A stretch of DNA of 64,000 nucleotides from CAG-552 sp964516925 (GTDB taxonomy: Bacteria; Bacillota; Clostridia; Christensenellales; Pumilibacteraceae): contig CAZEXL010000005.1 in NCBI GenBank assembly GCA_964516925.1, positions 1-64,000 on the forward strand, given 5' to 3'. The first letter of the stretch is position 1; every line of letters begins with the position of its first letter. The position numbers were made by a program, and so were the translations under genes. The notes under the pieces are model-generated. The model was not told the origin of the DNA. It did not search any database and worked only from the letters and a program-made list of their open reading frames with translations. This document shows positions 43,066 through 51,108 of the stretch, one piece after another.

Positions 43066-43953
43066 ATGGATTACAAAACGGCAATACGGCAAACGGTAGA
43101 AGCTCGTAAGAAAAAAGAAGCCGACGCAAAAGTATTGTATCTAGAGTTACTTAAAACGATTCCCTCATTGTACGAAGCGGAAAAGGAACTTAGAAACGCC
43201 AAAATGGACGCAATAAAAGGCAAAGCACCGAACGCAGAGCGCATAAATTCGCTTACGTTAAAGCGCGACGAAATACTTAGGAAAAACGGCATAACTTACG
43301 AAACGCTTAATCCCCCCTATTCGTGCTTGAAATGCAAAGACACCGGGCTTATCTGCGGCAAGCCGTGCAGCTGCGTAATAACCAAGTGTGCCACCGACGC
43401 TACGACCGACGACAGCGCAACGTTCGATAGGTCGAATTTTTCGGTTTTCCCGACCGACGAGCAAGAACGAATAGCCTCGGTTTACGGCAATGCTAAGGCG
43501 TTTTGCGAAAAATTCCCGCTTACCAACAAACTTAATCTTTTACTTATAGGAAGATGCGGATCGGGCAAAAGCTTTCTTGCTTCGTGCATAGCTAACGAAA
43601 TATCCGCTAAGGGATACGGAGTTATTACCCTTTCGGCTTTTGCGTTTACGAACAGAATGTTAAAATACCACACGACGTTTGACGGCGACCGTTTTTCGTA
43701 CCTAGATCCGCTGCTTGACTGCGACCTTTTGGTTATAGACGATCTCGGAAGCGAAAACGTACTTAAAAACGTAACTGTGGAATATTTGTTCCACGTTATA
43801 AACGAACGCATGAGCTCGAACAAACATACGATTTTTACGACCAATCTAGACGACGAAATGCTTCGTTCTCGTTACGGCGAACGAGTTTATTCTAGGCTGT
43901 TCAGCAAAAAAAGCGCCGGCTTTATCTTATCCAACAGCGATTTACGCAAATAA
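43066..43953 (+). CDS. DnaI/DnaC-like helicase-loader ATPase
   Basis: 295 residues. The N-terminal helicase-interaction domain has a zinc-binding cluster (SCLKCKDTG, then CGKPCSCV). The AAA+ domain has Walker A GRCGSGKSF (near 162-170), Walker B LLVIDDLGSE (near 222) and sensor/arginine-finger region TIFTTNL ... RYGERVYSRL. A GGAGG box sits inside the end of dnaD, giving coupled translation. Confidence 0.94.
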   Translation: MDYKTAIRQTVEARKKKEADAKVLYLELLKTIPSLYEAEKELRNAKMDAIKGKAPNAERINSLTLKRDEILRKNGITYETLNPPYSCLKCKDTGLICGKPCSCVITKCATDATTDDSATFDRSNFSVFPTDEQERIASVYGNAKAFCEKFPLTNKLNLLLIGRCGSGKSFLASCIANEISAKGYGVITLSAFAFTNRMLKYHTTFDGDRFSYLDPLLDCDLLVIDDLGSENVLKNVTVEYLFHVINERMSSNKHTIFTTNLDDEMLRSRYGERVYSRLFSKKSAGFILSNSDLRK

Positions 43954-43976
43954 CCGCATTTGATTTTTATAATACG

Positions 43977-44010
43977 AAAAACACGAACGAATTAAATCGT
44001 TCGTGTTTTT
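43977..44010 (+). terminator. Terminator of the dnaD-dnaI operon
   Basis: AAAAACACGAACGA (43977-43990) pairs perfectly with TCGTTCGTGTTTTT (43997-44010) around a six-base loop; the stem ends in the T run. It can also act on the opposite strand. Confidence 0.9.
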
Positions 44011-44017
44011 ATTTTAC

Positions 44018-44049
44018 AAAAAAAACGCCGCCTGCCTACGCAAGCGACG
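44018..44049 (-). terminator. Terminator of glnA
   Basis: Minus strand CGTCGC (44044-44049) pairs with GCGGCG (44026-44031) with one G-T pair, followed by eight T residues (44018-44025). Confidence 0.75.
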
Positions 44050-44062
44050 CCTTTATTAAAAA

Positions 44063-45493
44063 TTATAGATCGTAGTAAAGTTCGAATTCTACGGGAGTCG
44101 GGATCTTGTTGATCTTGTCAAGTTCCTTACGTTTCTTGTCGATCCAAAGCTTTATAAGACGAGCCGGGAATACGCCGTCGCGGATAAGGTACTCGTGGTC
44201 CTTTTCAAGAGCGGTAAGCGCTTCGCCGAGCGAAGTGGGAAGATGTTGAATCTTCTTCTTTTCCTTGTCGCTTAAATCGAACAAGTTGAAGTCGAACGGT
44301 CCCCAACCGTTTTTGCGAGGATCGATCTTGTTGATAACGCCGTCGATACCTGCCATAAGAATTGCAGCGTACGCATAGTACGGGTTGCAGGTTGCGTCGG
44401 GGTTACGAAGCTCGAAACGCTTCTTGTCGGGAGATTTAGCGTATGCCGGAATACGAATTACCGAGCTGCGGTTTGCGGTTGCGTAACCGATGGTAGCCGG
44501 AGCTTCGAAGCCGGGAACGAGACGTTTGTACGAGTTGGTAGACGGATTGGTAAACGCACAAAGGCTGGCAGCGTGCTTAAGCAAACCGCCCATAAAGTAA
44601 TGAGCCGTTTCGCTAAGCTGAGAATAACCGTTTTCGTCGTAGAATACCGGCTTGCCGTCCTTAAGCAAAAGCATATGAACGTGCATACCGTTGCCTGCTT
44701 CGCCGAAGATCGGCTTGGGCATAAACGTAGCGGTCATACCCTCGGCAATCGCCTGATTCTTTACGATATACTTGACTATCATGGTGTTGTCCGCCATCTT
44801 GGTAAGGTCGCCGAGTTCTACTTCGATTTCCACCTGTCCCGGACCGCCTACTTCGTGGTGATGATACTTAACTTTTACGCCCCAATCTTCGAGCATCATG
44901 CACATACGGCTGCGAATATCGTACGTAACGTCTTGCGGCTTGCAAGCGTGATATCCGCCCTTATGCGCAGTGTGATAACCATTGTTTTGAGTTTCGTCGT
45001 CGCCGCTGTTCCAGTCGGCTTCCCATGCGTCTACGTGATACATAGCTCTGTCCGGCTTGTTTTCGAACGCAACGTGATCGAAAAGATGGAACTCGAACTC
45101 CGGTCCTATGATCATACGATCGGCAATACCCATCTTGCGCATATATTCTTCGGCGGCAAGAGAGACGTTGCGCGGATATTGGTCGAATCTGCTGTTGTTT
45201 GCATCGATTATCCTTACGTCGCCCGACATGGTAAGCGTGGGGATTTCGGCAAACGGATCGATAACCGCCGATTCCAAAATGGGAATAAACACCATATCGC
45301 TCTTTTCTACTGCGGCAAAGCCGTAGTTAGAGCCGTCGAAACCGATACCGTATTTCATGGTATCTTCGTTGAATCGAGAAACGGGAATGGTAAGATGATG
45401 CCATCTGCCGTCGATGTCGATCATTTTAAAGTCAATCATTTTGATCTCGTTCTCTTCACAAAAAGCCAAAACTTCCTGTACGTTTTTAAACAT
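44063..45493 (-). CDS. glnA: Glutamine synthetase type I
   Basis: ATP-dependent amidation of glutamate, the main ammonium-assimilating step. 476 residues, within the GSI range. Signatures: GIGFDGSNYGFA, the ATP/metal motif IGPEFEFHLFD, the catalytic EVGGPGQVEIE segment, the KPIFGEAGNGMHVHM histidine motif, NPSTNSYKRLVPGFEAP and the RFELRNPDATCNPYYAYAA end. It has a strong promoter and AAGGAG box and is monocistronic. No GlnR gene or glutamine riboswitch is visible nearby. Confidence 0.97.
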   Translation of the reverse strand: MFKNVQEVLAFCEENEIKMIDFKMIDIDGRWHHLTIPVSRFNEDTMKYGIGFDGSNYGFAAVEKSDMVFIPILESAVIDPFAEIPTLTMSGDVRIIDANNSRFDQYPRNVSLAAEEYMRKMGIADRMIIGPEFEFHLFDHVAFENKPDRAMYHVDAWEADWNSGDDETQNNGYHTAHKGGYHACKPQDVTYDIRSRMCMMLEDWGVKVKYHHHEVGGPGQVEIEVELGDLTKMADNTMIVKYIVKNQAIAEGMTATFMPKPIFGEAGNGMHVHMLLLKDGKPVFYDENGYSQLSETAHYFMGGLLKHAASLCAFTNPSTNSYKRLVPGFEAPATIGYATANRSSVIRIPAYAKSPDKKRFELRNPDATCNPYYAYAAILMAGIDGVINKIDPRKNGWGPFDFNLFDLSDKEKKKIQHLPTSLGEALTALEKDHEYLIRDGVFPARLIKLWIDKKRKELDKINKIPTPVEFELYYDL

Positions 45494-45535
45494 TATATAG
45501 CTCCTTTATTACACAATACGTGTTTTTGGATATTT

Positions 45536-45564
45536 AGTATAGCATATAAAAACAAGTTAGTCAA
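45536..45564 (-). promoter_or_regulatory. Promoter of glnA
   Basis: Minus strand: TTGACT (45559-45564), 17-bp spacer, TATACT (45536-45541). The leader is about 35 nt. Confidence 0.88.
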
Positions 45565-45725
45565 ACACTTTCTCTCGCTTTTTGACTTTTTAAGTTTTAT
45601 TAGTCCCTTTTTATTGATTACGGGCCAAAACGAAACGTTTTTCGGTTTTAAACGACAAAACCGAATTCGTACGATCGGACGCGCAAAATTAATATAAATT
45701 TTTTTTAAAAACCGCCCTATTTTGT

Positions 45726-45754
45726 TTGACAAACCTTTTTAGATTTGTTACTAT
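45726..45754 (+). promoter_or_regulatory. Promoter of the tRNA-Ala/tRNA-Ile/GNAT unit
   Basis: Perfect TTGACA (45726-45731), 17-bp spacer, TACTAT (45749-45754). The tRNA begins about 14 nt after the predicted transcription start. Confidence 0.88.
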
Positions 45755-45775
45755 ATGTAAGCTGTTTACGCGCGT

Positions 45776-45851
45776 GGGGGTATAGCTCAGCTGGTAGAGC
45801 ACCTGCCCTGCAAGCAGGGGGTCAGCGGTTCGATCCCGCTTACCTCCACCA
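45776..45851 (+). tRNA. tRNA-Ala (anticodon UGC)
   Basis: Acceptor GGGGGTA / TACCTCC (one G-T pair), D arm GCTCAGCTGGTAGAGC, anticodon arm CCTGC-CCTGCAA-GCAGG (anticodon TGC), T arm GCGGTTCGATCCCGC, encoded CCA at 45849-45851. Confidence 0.98.
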
Positions 45852-45864
45852 CTTATTCAGCTAA

Positions 45865-45941
45865 AGGATTGTAGCTCAGCTGGTTAGAGCACCACCCTGA
45901 TAAGGTGGGGGTCGGTGGTTCGAGTCCACTCAATCCTACCA
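45865..45941 (+). tRNA. tRNA-Ile (anticodon GAU)
   Basis: Acceptor AGGATTG / CAATCCT, D arm GCTCAGCTGGTTAGAGC, anticodon arm CCACC-CTGATAA-GGTGG (anticodon GAT), T arm GGTGGTTCGAGTCCACT, encoded CCA at 45939-45941. The Ala-Ile pair usually sits in rRNA operons; here it stands alone. Confidence 0.98.
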
Positions 45942-46009
45942 TACGAAACGAACAAACCGATTTGCACTTGTGGATCGGCTTTTTTATTACGAAAAACCAG
46001 GAGAAAAAA

Positions 46010-46540
46010 TTGCTTAAAAAGGTTTATTACGACGATTTCGACGCTGTTTATTCAATTATGGAAAAGAGCTTTCCGTCCGACGAACGCCGAAGTTACGAAA
46101 AACAACGCGCTTTGCTTGACGAAAAAAAGTATTCCGTTTTCGCTTTACAAGGCGAAAAAAGCATAAAAGCTTTTATTTCGACTTTCGTTTTCAACGATTT
46201 TGCTTACGTCGAACATTTTGCGGTTAGTCCCGACTTTCGCAATCAAGGACTGGGCTCGATAATTTTGAACGAATTAAAATCCACCCTTAACAAAAGTCTG
46301 TGCCTAGAAGTAGAACTTCCGAATACCGAACTAGCAAAACGGCGCATAGATTTTTATAAACGCAACGGGTTTTATCTTAACGACTATCCTTATATGCAAC
46401 CGCCCTTTTCAAGCGACAAAAACGCCGTTCCCCTTTTGGTTATGACGACCGAGCGAACGCTGGACAAAGCAGAATTCGAACGCGTAAAATCCGTACTTTA
46501 TAAAGAAGTGTATCGTGTAAGCGGAAAGCTCGATTTTTAA
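46010..46540 (+). CDS. GNAT-family N-acetyltransferase
   Basis: 176 residues from the TTG at 46010, chosen because an AGGAG box lies six bases upstream; the frame open further left runs into tRNA-Ile. GNAT motifs: YVEHFAVSPDFRNQGLGSII (strand 4 and the acetyl-CoA pyrophosphate loop, R/Q-x-x-G-x-G), CLEVELPNTELAKRRIDFYK (motif B) and NGFYLND. The substrate is unknown. It is probably cotranscribed with the two tRNAs, with no terminator between them. Confidence 0.88.
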   Translation: MLKKVYYDDFDAVYSIMEKSFPSDERRSYEKQRALLDEKKYSVFALQGEKSIKAFISTFVFNDFAYVEHFAVSPDFRNQGLGSIILNELKSTLNKSLCLEVELPNTELAKRRIDFYKRNGFYLNDYPYMQPPFSSDKNAVPLLVMTTERTLDKAEFERVKSVLYKEVYRVSGKLDF

Positions 46541-46554
46541 TTCGCCGCCGACAC

Positions 46555-46583
46555 TTGACTTAACGAAAATAACGTGTTATAAT
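46555..46583 (+). promoter_or_regulatory. Promoter giving a leaderless galE transcript
   Basis: TTGACT (46555-46560), 17-bp spacer, TATAAT (46578-46583), then six bases (CGTCTT) and the galE ATG at 46590. No Shine-Dalgarno sequence is possible. Confidence 0.88.
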
Positions 46584-46589
46584 CGTCTT

Positions 46590-47600
46590 ATGAGAATACT
46601 TGTTACCGGCGGCGCCGGATATATCGGAAGTCACACTTGTTTGGAACTACTCGGCTGCGGCTACGACGTTACGGTCGTAGACAATCTTTGTAATTCAAGC
46701 GTAGAAGCGATAGAACGCGTCGAACAAATAACCAAAAAGAACATTGAATTTTTTAAGGCGGATTTGCTGGACAAGCATGCGCTGGAAAATATTTTTAAAT
46801 TGCAAAAAATCGACTGCGTTATTCATTTTGCAGGGCTTAAAGCCGTAGGCGAATCGGTCGCCAAACCTTGGCTGTATTACAACAACAACGTCGTAGGCAC
46901 TCTTAACTTACTAGACGTTATGTGTAGGTTCGGCGTTAAAAAGCTAGTCTTTTCTTCGTCGGCAACCGTTTACGGCGACTCGAAGCAAATGCCGCTTACC
47001 GAAGATTGCCCAAAAGGCATGTGCACGAATCCGTACGGCTGGACGAAGTGGATGATAGAACAAATACTTACCGACGTACAAAAAGCCGACGAGGAATGGA
47101 GCGTTATTTTGCTTAGATATTTCAACCCCATAGGCGCGCACAAAAGCGGGCTTATAGGCGAAAACCCCAGCGGCGTTCCAAACAACCTTATGCCGTACAT
47201 CACGCAAGTTGCGGCAAAAAAACGCGCAGAGCTAGGCGTGTTTGGCAACGACTACGATACGCCGGACGGCACGGGCGTACGCGATTACATTCACGTAGTC
47301 GACCTTGCAAAAGCGCACGTAAAAGCTTTGCAAAAACTAGACGGCGGCACTAAGATATACAACATAGGCACGGGCAAAGGCTACAGCGTATTGGATATCG
47401 TAAAAAGTTTTGAAAAAGTTAATAAAGTCAAAATACCCTACTCGATAAAGCCGCGTCGAAGCGGCGACGTACCAATATGCTACTCTTGCCCCGACAAAGC
47501 CAAAAAAGAGCTTGGTTGGCAAGCCGAATTCGGCATAGACGAAATGTGCAGAGACGCTTGGCAATTTCAAAAAAACAATCCTAGCGGCTACGAAAAATAA
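46590..47600 (+). CDS. galE: UDP-glucose 4-epimerase
   Basis: Interconverts UDP-glucose and UDP-galactose, feeding galactose use and surface polysaccharides. 336 residues. The Rossmann NAD loop VTGGAGYIGSH is at the very N-terminus, which fixes the start. The catalytic Ser-x24-Tyr-x3-Lys set is in FSSSATVYG ... NPYGWTKWMIE. Later motifs (RYFNPIGAHKSG, RDYIHVVDLA, RRSGDVPICY) are typical. It has its own promoter and terminator, and no ribosome binding site. Confidence 0.96.
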   Translation: MRILVTGGAGYIGSHTCLELLGCGYDVTVVDNLCNSSVEAIERVEQITKKNIEFFKADLLDKHALENIFKLQKIDCVIHFAGLKAVGESVAKPWLYYNNNVVGTLNLLDVMCRFGVKKLVFSSSATVYGDSKQMPLTEDCPKGMCTNPYGWTKWMIEQILTDVQKADEEWSVILLRYFNPIGAHKSGLIGENPSGVPNNLMPYITQVAAKKRAELGVFGNDYDTPDGTGVRDYIHVVDLAKAHVKALQKLDGGTKIYNIGTGKGYSVLDIVKSFEKVNKVKIPYSIKPRRSGDVPICYSCPDKAKKELGWQAEFGIDEMCRDAWQFQKNNPSGYEK

Positions 47601-47659
47601 GTATAAAATTTTTATCGTTACGCATACTAAACGCGTACCAAAGAAGATCCAAAGATAAA

Positions 47660-47687
47660 GGCGGTCCGTCGGGCCGCCGATTTTTTT
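47660..47687 (+). terminator. Terminator of galE
   Basis: GGCGGTCC (47660-47667) pairs with GGGCCGCC (47671-47678) around a three-base loop, followed by GATTTTTTT. It ends just before the convergent spo0A stop. Confidence 0.9.
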
Positions 47688-47692
47688 ATCGT

Positions 47693-48412
47693 TTAAACGC
47701 TTTCTAGCAGCAACTTGTCGGCGACCAAAGCAATAAACTCGCCGTTTGTCGGCTTTTCGTTTTGCGAATAAACGCGCACGCCGAAAAGCGAATTTATGTT
47801 TTCGATTTTACCTCGGTTCCAACCCACTTCTATTGCGTGACGAATTGCTCGCTCTACCTTAGACGGACTGGTATCGAAGCGCTGAGCTACGCCCGGATAC
47901 AGCTTTTTGGTGATACTGTTTATTATGTCCGGATCTTCGATGGAAAGCTTAATCGCTTCGCGCAAGTACTGGTAACCTTTAATGTGCGGCGGTATGCCTA
48001 CCGAAATGAATATTTTGGTAATGCGCTCCTCTAGCGACTTGTTCTTTATTAGTCGCCTGCTTTTTTGATTAAGCGCTTCTTCCACCTTTTTTACTATGCT
48101 TTCGACGGGTGTTGGCTTAAGCAAATAATAGTCGCACCCAAGCTCCATCGCCTTAGCGATGAATACGTCCTGACTAAGTGCCGACACGGCTATAACTTTA
48201 GCCGACTTTTTATCGAACTTTTCCAAAAAAGCAAAGCCGTCCATTATCGGCATAACCAAATCGAGCAAAACGCAGTCGACTTCGTTTGATTTTTCAAGTC
48301 CGTCCTTGCCGTTGTACGCAACGATAACGTCGTACAGCTCCGAATCGAAGCCGCGACGAAGCTCTTCGACAAATTCGGTATTGTCATCTACTATCAAAAT
48401 TCTTGTTTTCAT
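47693..48412 (-). CDS. spo0A: Sporulation master regulator Spo0A
   Basis: Response regulator that starts sporulation when phosphorylated. 239 residues. The receiver domain has ILIVDDNTEF, phospho-acceptor Asp in CVLLDLVMP (near 55), ALS at the switch position and LLKPTP. The C-terminal Spo0A DNA-binding domain is well conserved (GIPPHIKGYQYLREAI, LYPGVAQRF, RAIRHAIEVGWNRG). The gene stands alone rather than next to spoIVB as in many relatives. Confidence 0.96.
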   Translation of the reverse strand: MKTRILIVDDNTEFVEELRRGFDSELYDVIVAYNGKDGLEKSNEVDCVLLDLVMPIMDGFAFLEKFDKKSAKVIAVSALSQDVFIAKAMELGCDYYLLKPTPVESIVKKVEEALNQKSRRLIKNKSLEERITKIFISVGIPPHIKGYQYLREAIKLSIEDPDIINSITKKLYPGVAQRFDTSPSKVERAIRHAIEVGWNRGKIENINSLFGVRVYSQNEKPTNGEFIALVADKLLLESV

Positions 48413-48453
48413 GCGATAATATCCCTCTTTTTTGATATATTTTTATCATAAAT

Positions 48454-48483
48454 AGTATATATCGCAATAATTCCTGTTTGCAA
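48454..48483 (-). promoter_or_regulatory. Promoter of spo0A
   Basis: Minus strand: TTGCAA (48478-48483), 18-bp spacer, TATACT (48454-48459). The spacer starts ACAGGAATT, which resembles a sigma-H -35, but I see no matching sigma-H -10. Confidence 0.7.
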
Positions 48484-48533
48484 CAATTTATACGCCAAAT
48501 TGCTAAAATAAATTGGTCTATTAAAGGAATATT

Positions 48534-48571
48534 TTGTCGATAAATCGAATATTATGAATTATTCGATTTTA
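48534..48571. promoter_or_regulatory. Possible Spo0A box and perfect dyad upstream of spo0A
   Basis: TTGTCGAT (48534-48541) matches the 0A box TTGTCGAA at seven of eight positions. Next to it AAATCGAATA (48542-48551) and TATTCGATTT (48560-48569) form a 10-bp inverted repeat. It lies 50-90 bp upstream of the spo0A promoter and is separate from the terminator at 48574. Confidence 0.35.
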
Positions 48572-48573
48572 TA

Positions 48574-48607
48574 TAAAAAAATCCGCTCAAATTTAATTTT
48601 GAACGGA
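48574..48607 (-). terminator. Terminator of the LRR lipoprotein operon
   Basis: Minus strand CCGTTCAAA (48598-48606) pairs with TTTGAGCGG (48583-48591) with one G-T pair, followed by TTTTTTT. The stretch 48608-48708 between it and the stop codon shows no gene. Confidence 0.8.
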
Positions 48608-48708
48608 ATTGTTTTTTATTATTTAAACCGAATCGTATCGGCGGCTTACCGCTTACATCTGCATAAAAACAATCTTAAGCGCAACGCCGCAACGGTAAAA
48701 CGGCGCCC

Positions 48709-49572
48709 TTACGACTGAGTTCCTAGCGGAATTTTTGCTTCGTCAAAATTATCGCAACAATAGAACGCTAACTTTTCTACGGATTTTATAGTAATCGGCA
48801 ACGTTAAATCGCTTAGCTCCTCGCAGTACGCAAACGTTCCTGCAGATATTTTTTCTATTTTTTCGTTGTACACCACGCTTTTTAGGGCGACACACTTTAA
48901 AAACGCACGCTCGCCGACAAACGTTACGTTTTTACCCATAATAACTTTTTGCAAATACGCATTGGTTTGAAACGCTCCCGACGCTATTTGCGTTACCGTA
49001 TCGGGAACGGTAAACTCCGTCTCCGTTTTGCCGGGCGCGTATCTGATAAGCGTCTTGCCGTCCTTAGAATAAATATTGCCGTCAATCGAACAATAATTTT
49101 TATTATAGCCGTTTACGGTTATGTTTTTAAGTTTTAAGCAGCCGTAAAAAGCGTTTTCGCTTATTTCGGTTACTCCGCTTCCTATTTCCACCAGCTCGAT
49201 ATTGGTATTAAGCAAAGCGTAATTTGTTATGTATTTTATATGCCTGCCTATTACGACCTTTTTAACGGCTGTCCCCCTGCAATCCACCTTAGGCGCAATA
49301 ATAGTCGGATCGGTCATGCCAAAGTCCAAAAGCTCGCCGGTGCCGTTTTGCGGAGAAGATATTTCCGTAACCGACCAACCGTTATACTCCGTAGGAATCA
49401 CCAAAACGTCACCCTCGTAATCGCCTAGTCCCATAACGGCGCCGCTAGAATACGAAAGCAAATTAACGTCGCCATCGCCGATCGGCTCGTCGTCGCCGCA
49501 CGCGATTGCCGCAAAACAAATCGAAAACACCATAAAACAACAAATAACGCCTAACGTCAACCTTCGTTTCAT
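48709..49572 (-). CDS. BspA-type leucine-rich-repeat lipoprotein
   Basis: 287 residues from ATG 49572, which has a perfect AGGAGG box; an in-frame ATG at 49605 has none. The lipoprotein signal peptide ends AAIAC (Cys25). The rest is LRR_5 (BspA/Treponema type) units such as TEISENAFYGCLKLKNITV. It starts 17 bp after a longer paralogue and is cotranscribed. Such proteins face the outside and often bind host or mucosal ligands (family knowledge). A central 80-bp stretch is nearly identical to its neighbour. Confidence 0.88.
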   Translation of the reverse strand: MKRRLTLGVICCFMVFSICFAAIACGDDEPIGDGDVNLLSYSSGAVMGLGDYEGDVLVIPTEYNGWSVTEISSPQNGTGELLDFGMTDPTIIAPKVDCRGTAVKKVVIGRHIKYITNYALLNTNIELVEIGSGVTEISENAFYGCLKLKNITVNGYNKNYCSIDGNIYSKDGKTLIRYAPGKTETEFTVPDTVTQIASGAFQTNAYLQKVIMGKNVTFVGERAFLKCVALKSVVYNEKIEKISAGTFAYCEELSDLTLPITIKSVEKLAFYCCDNFDEAKIPLGTQS

Positions 49573-49589
49573 ATTTGCCTCCTGATAAA

Positions 49590-50837
49590 TTAATTTTTTA
49601 TCCAAGCATAATCGACGTAATCCGCCAAAGTTTGCAACACGTTTTCGCTCGACAATTTTTCGCCTTGTATGCTAGTCGAACCGCTTTCGCCGACTACGCT
49701 CCAACCGGTAGTATCTTTAAACTCTACGCTCGTAAGCGAATCACACGCATCGAATACACCCTTGCCAAGCGATCTAACCGACGACGGAACGACTATCGTT
49801 TCCATTTTTGTGCAACAGCATAACGCATAGTCGCCAATACGAGTTACGTCGTTGCCCATAGTTACGCTCGACAACGCATTGCAATTATAAAGCGCGTAGT
49901 CGCTTATCTTAGTAACCGCCGACGGAAAATCGATACTGCCCAAACCCATGCAAAACATAAAAGCACCGTCTCCGATTGCGTTTACGGAAGAAGGTAGGTT
50001 AACGCTTTCTAACTTTGTGCAGTAATAAAATGCGTGTTCGCCTATTTTCGTAACCGACGAGGGAACGCTTGCCTTAGTCAAGTTGTAGCAATTAAAAAAC
50101 GTATTGGTCGGAATTTCCGTGATTTTTTGTCCTAGTTCGACCTCTTCCAGCGAAATACACCTAAAGAACGTGCCTTCGCCTATTTGAGTAACGTTGCCAC
50201 TCAGCGTTATCTTTTTTACGTTTTGATTGGTTAAAAACGCCTTTGCCGCTATTTGCGTTACCGTATCGGGAACGGTAAACTCCGTCTCCGTTTTGCCGGG
50301 CGCATATCTGATAAGCGTCTTGCCGTCCTTAGAATACAAATTACCGTCAATCGAACTATAGTTTTTATTATCTTCGCTTACCGTTATGTTTTTAAGGTTC
50401 AAGCAGGCGTAAAAAGCGTCCTCGCTTATATACTTCACACCGCTTCCTATTTCTATTTCTTCGATGTTTTCGTTGTGAAACGCAAAGTTTTTAATTTCTT
50501 TAATCTCATCGCCTACGACGACTTTCTTTATAACGTTAGGATTTACTGCCTTATCGCTAGGCGTGTTGACATAGTAATAATTGGTAGGATTAAATGAATA
50601 GCTGTACGGTTGCGAAGAGGAAATTGATTCTATATTTTTTCCGTCGTGCTTTTTAGGAATAATCAACAGCTCGCCTTCGGCTTCGCCTAGGCTTAAAAGC
50701 GAGTACTGTCCGTCCACGTCGTTACCGTATTCCAACGAATCAACGTCCACGTCGCCTTTGCTGCACGCCGCAAAACAAATCGAAAACAGTAGCGCCACGA
50801 TAACCAATAATATCTTAATTGCAACTTGTTTTTTCAT
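49590..50837 (-). CDS. BspA-type leucine-rich-repeat lipoprotein (longer paralogue)
   Basis: 415 residues from ATG 50837, which has an AGGAGG box; the in-frame ATG at 50876 has none. The lipobox is FAAC (Cys25). After a non-repeat N-terminal domain (about 30-140) come about ten LRR_5 repeats, e.g. TKIGEHAFYYCTKLESVNLP. It ends with a short non-repeat tail (LADYVDYAWIKN). First gene of a two-gene operon with the 287-residue paralogue. Confidence 0.9.
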   Translation of the reverse strand: MKKQVAIKILLVIVALLFSICFAACSKGDVDVDSLEYGNDVDGQYSLLSLGEAEGELLIIPKKHDGKNIESISSSQPYSYSFNPTNYYYVNTPSDKAVNPNVIKKVVVGDEIKEIKNFAFHNENIEEIEIGSGVKYISEDAFYACLNLKNITVSEDNKNYSSIDGNLYSKDGKTLIRYAPGKTETEFTVPDTVTQIAAKAFLTNQNVKKITLSGNVTQIGEGTFFRCISLEEVELGQKITEIPTNTFFNCYNLTKASVPSSVTKIGEHAFYYCTKLESVNLPSSVNAIGDGAFMFCMGLGSIDFPSAVTKISDYALYNCNALSSVTMGNDVTRIGDYALCCCTKMETIVVPSSVRSLGKGVFDACDSLTSVEFKDTTGWSVVGESGSTSIQGEKLSSENVLQTLADYVDYAWIKN

Positions 50838-50890
50838 AATAGTCCTCCTTACGGTTATTTTAGTAAAAATATGCAAACGTAGTTTTTGTT

Positions 50891-50921
50891 ATTATATCAT
50901 CCCTCCCCCTCCAAATGTCAA
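50891..50921 (-). promoter_or_regulatory. Promoter of the LRR lipoprotein pair, with G-rich spacer
   Basis: Minus strand: TTGACA (50916-50921), a 19-bp spacer ending in TGA, TATAAT (50891-50896). The spacer contains GGAGGGGGAGGG. A 19-bp spacer is longer than ideal. Confidence 0.75.
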
Positions 50922-51058
50922 CTGTTTTGTAGGAATAAGTGAACGTTTTTTACAATTCCGTCACTCGTTTTTAATGTTCGTATTTCCTAAACTATTTACG
51001 GTTTTATTCGTTGCTTAAAAAATTTTTATATTTTTTGGAACTTTTTTTCGTTTACCTA

Positions 51059-51087
51059 TTGAAATTTTTGTTTTTATGTGTTATACT
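51059..51087 (+). promoter_or_regulatory. Promoter of the DUF4364-TSCPD pair
   Basis: TTGAAA (51059-51064), 17-bp spacer ending TGT (extended -10), TATACT (51082-51087). An ATG at 51076 lies inside this spacer, so it cannot be the start codon of the gene. Confidence 0.85.
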
Positions 51088-51108
51088 GTACGAAAGCAGG
51101 TAGAAAGA

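Noticed and set aside
45905..46009. N-terminal extension of the GNAT protein reaching into tRNA-Ile
   Set aside because: The frame is open only by chance through the tRNA; a TTG with an AGGAG box at 46010 gives a normal GNAT length.
51076..51108. ATG at 51076 as the start of the DUF4364 protein
   Set aside because: It lies between the -35 and -10 boxes of a 17-bp-spaced promoter, so it would not be transcribed; GTG at 51109 fits better.
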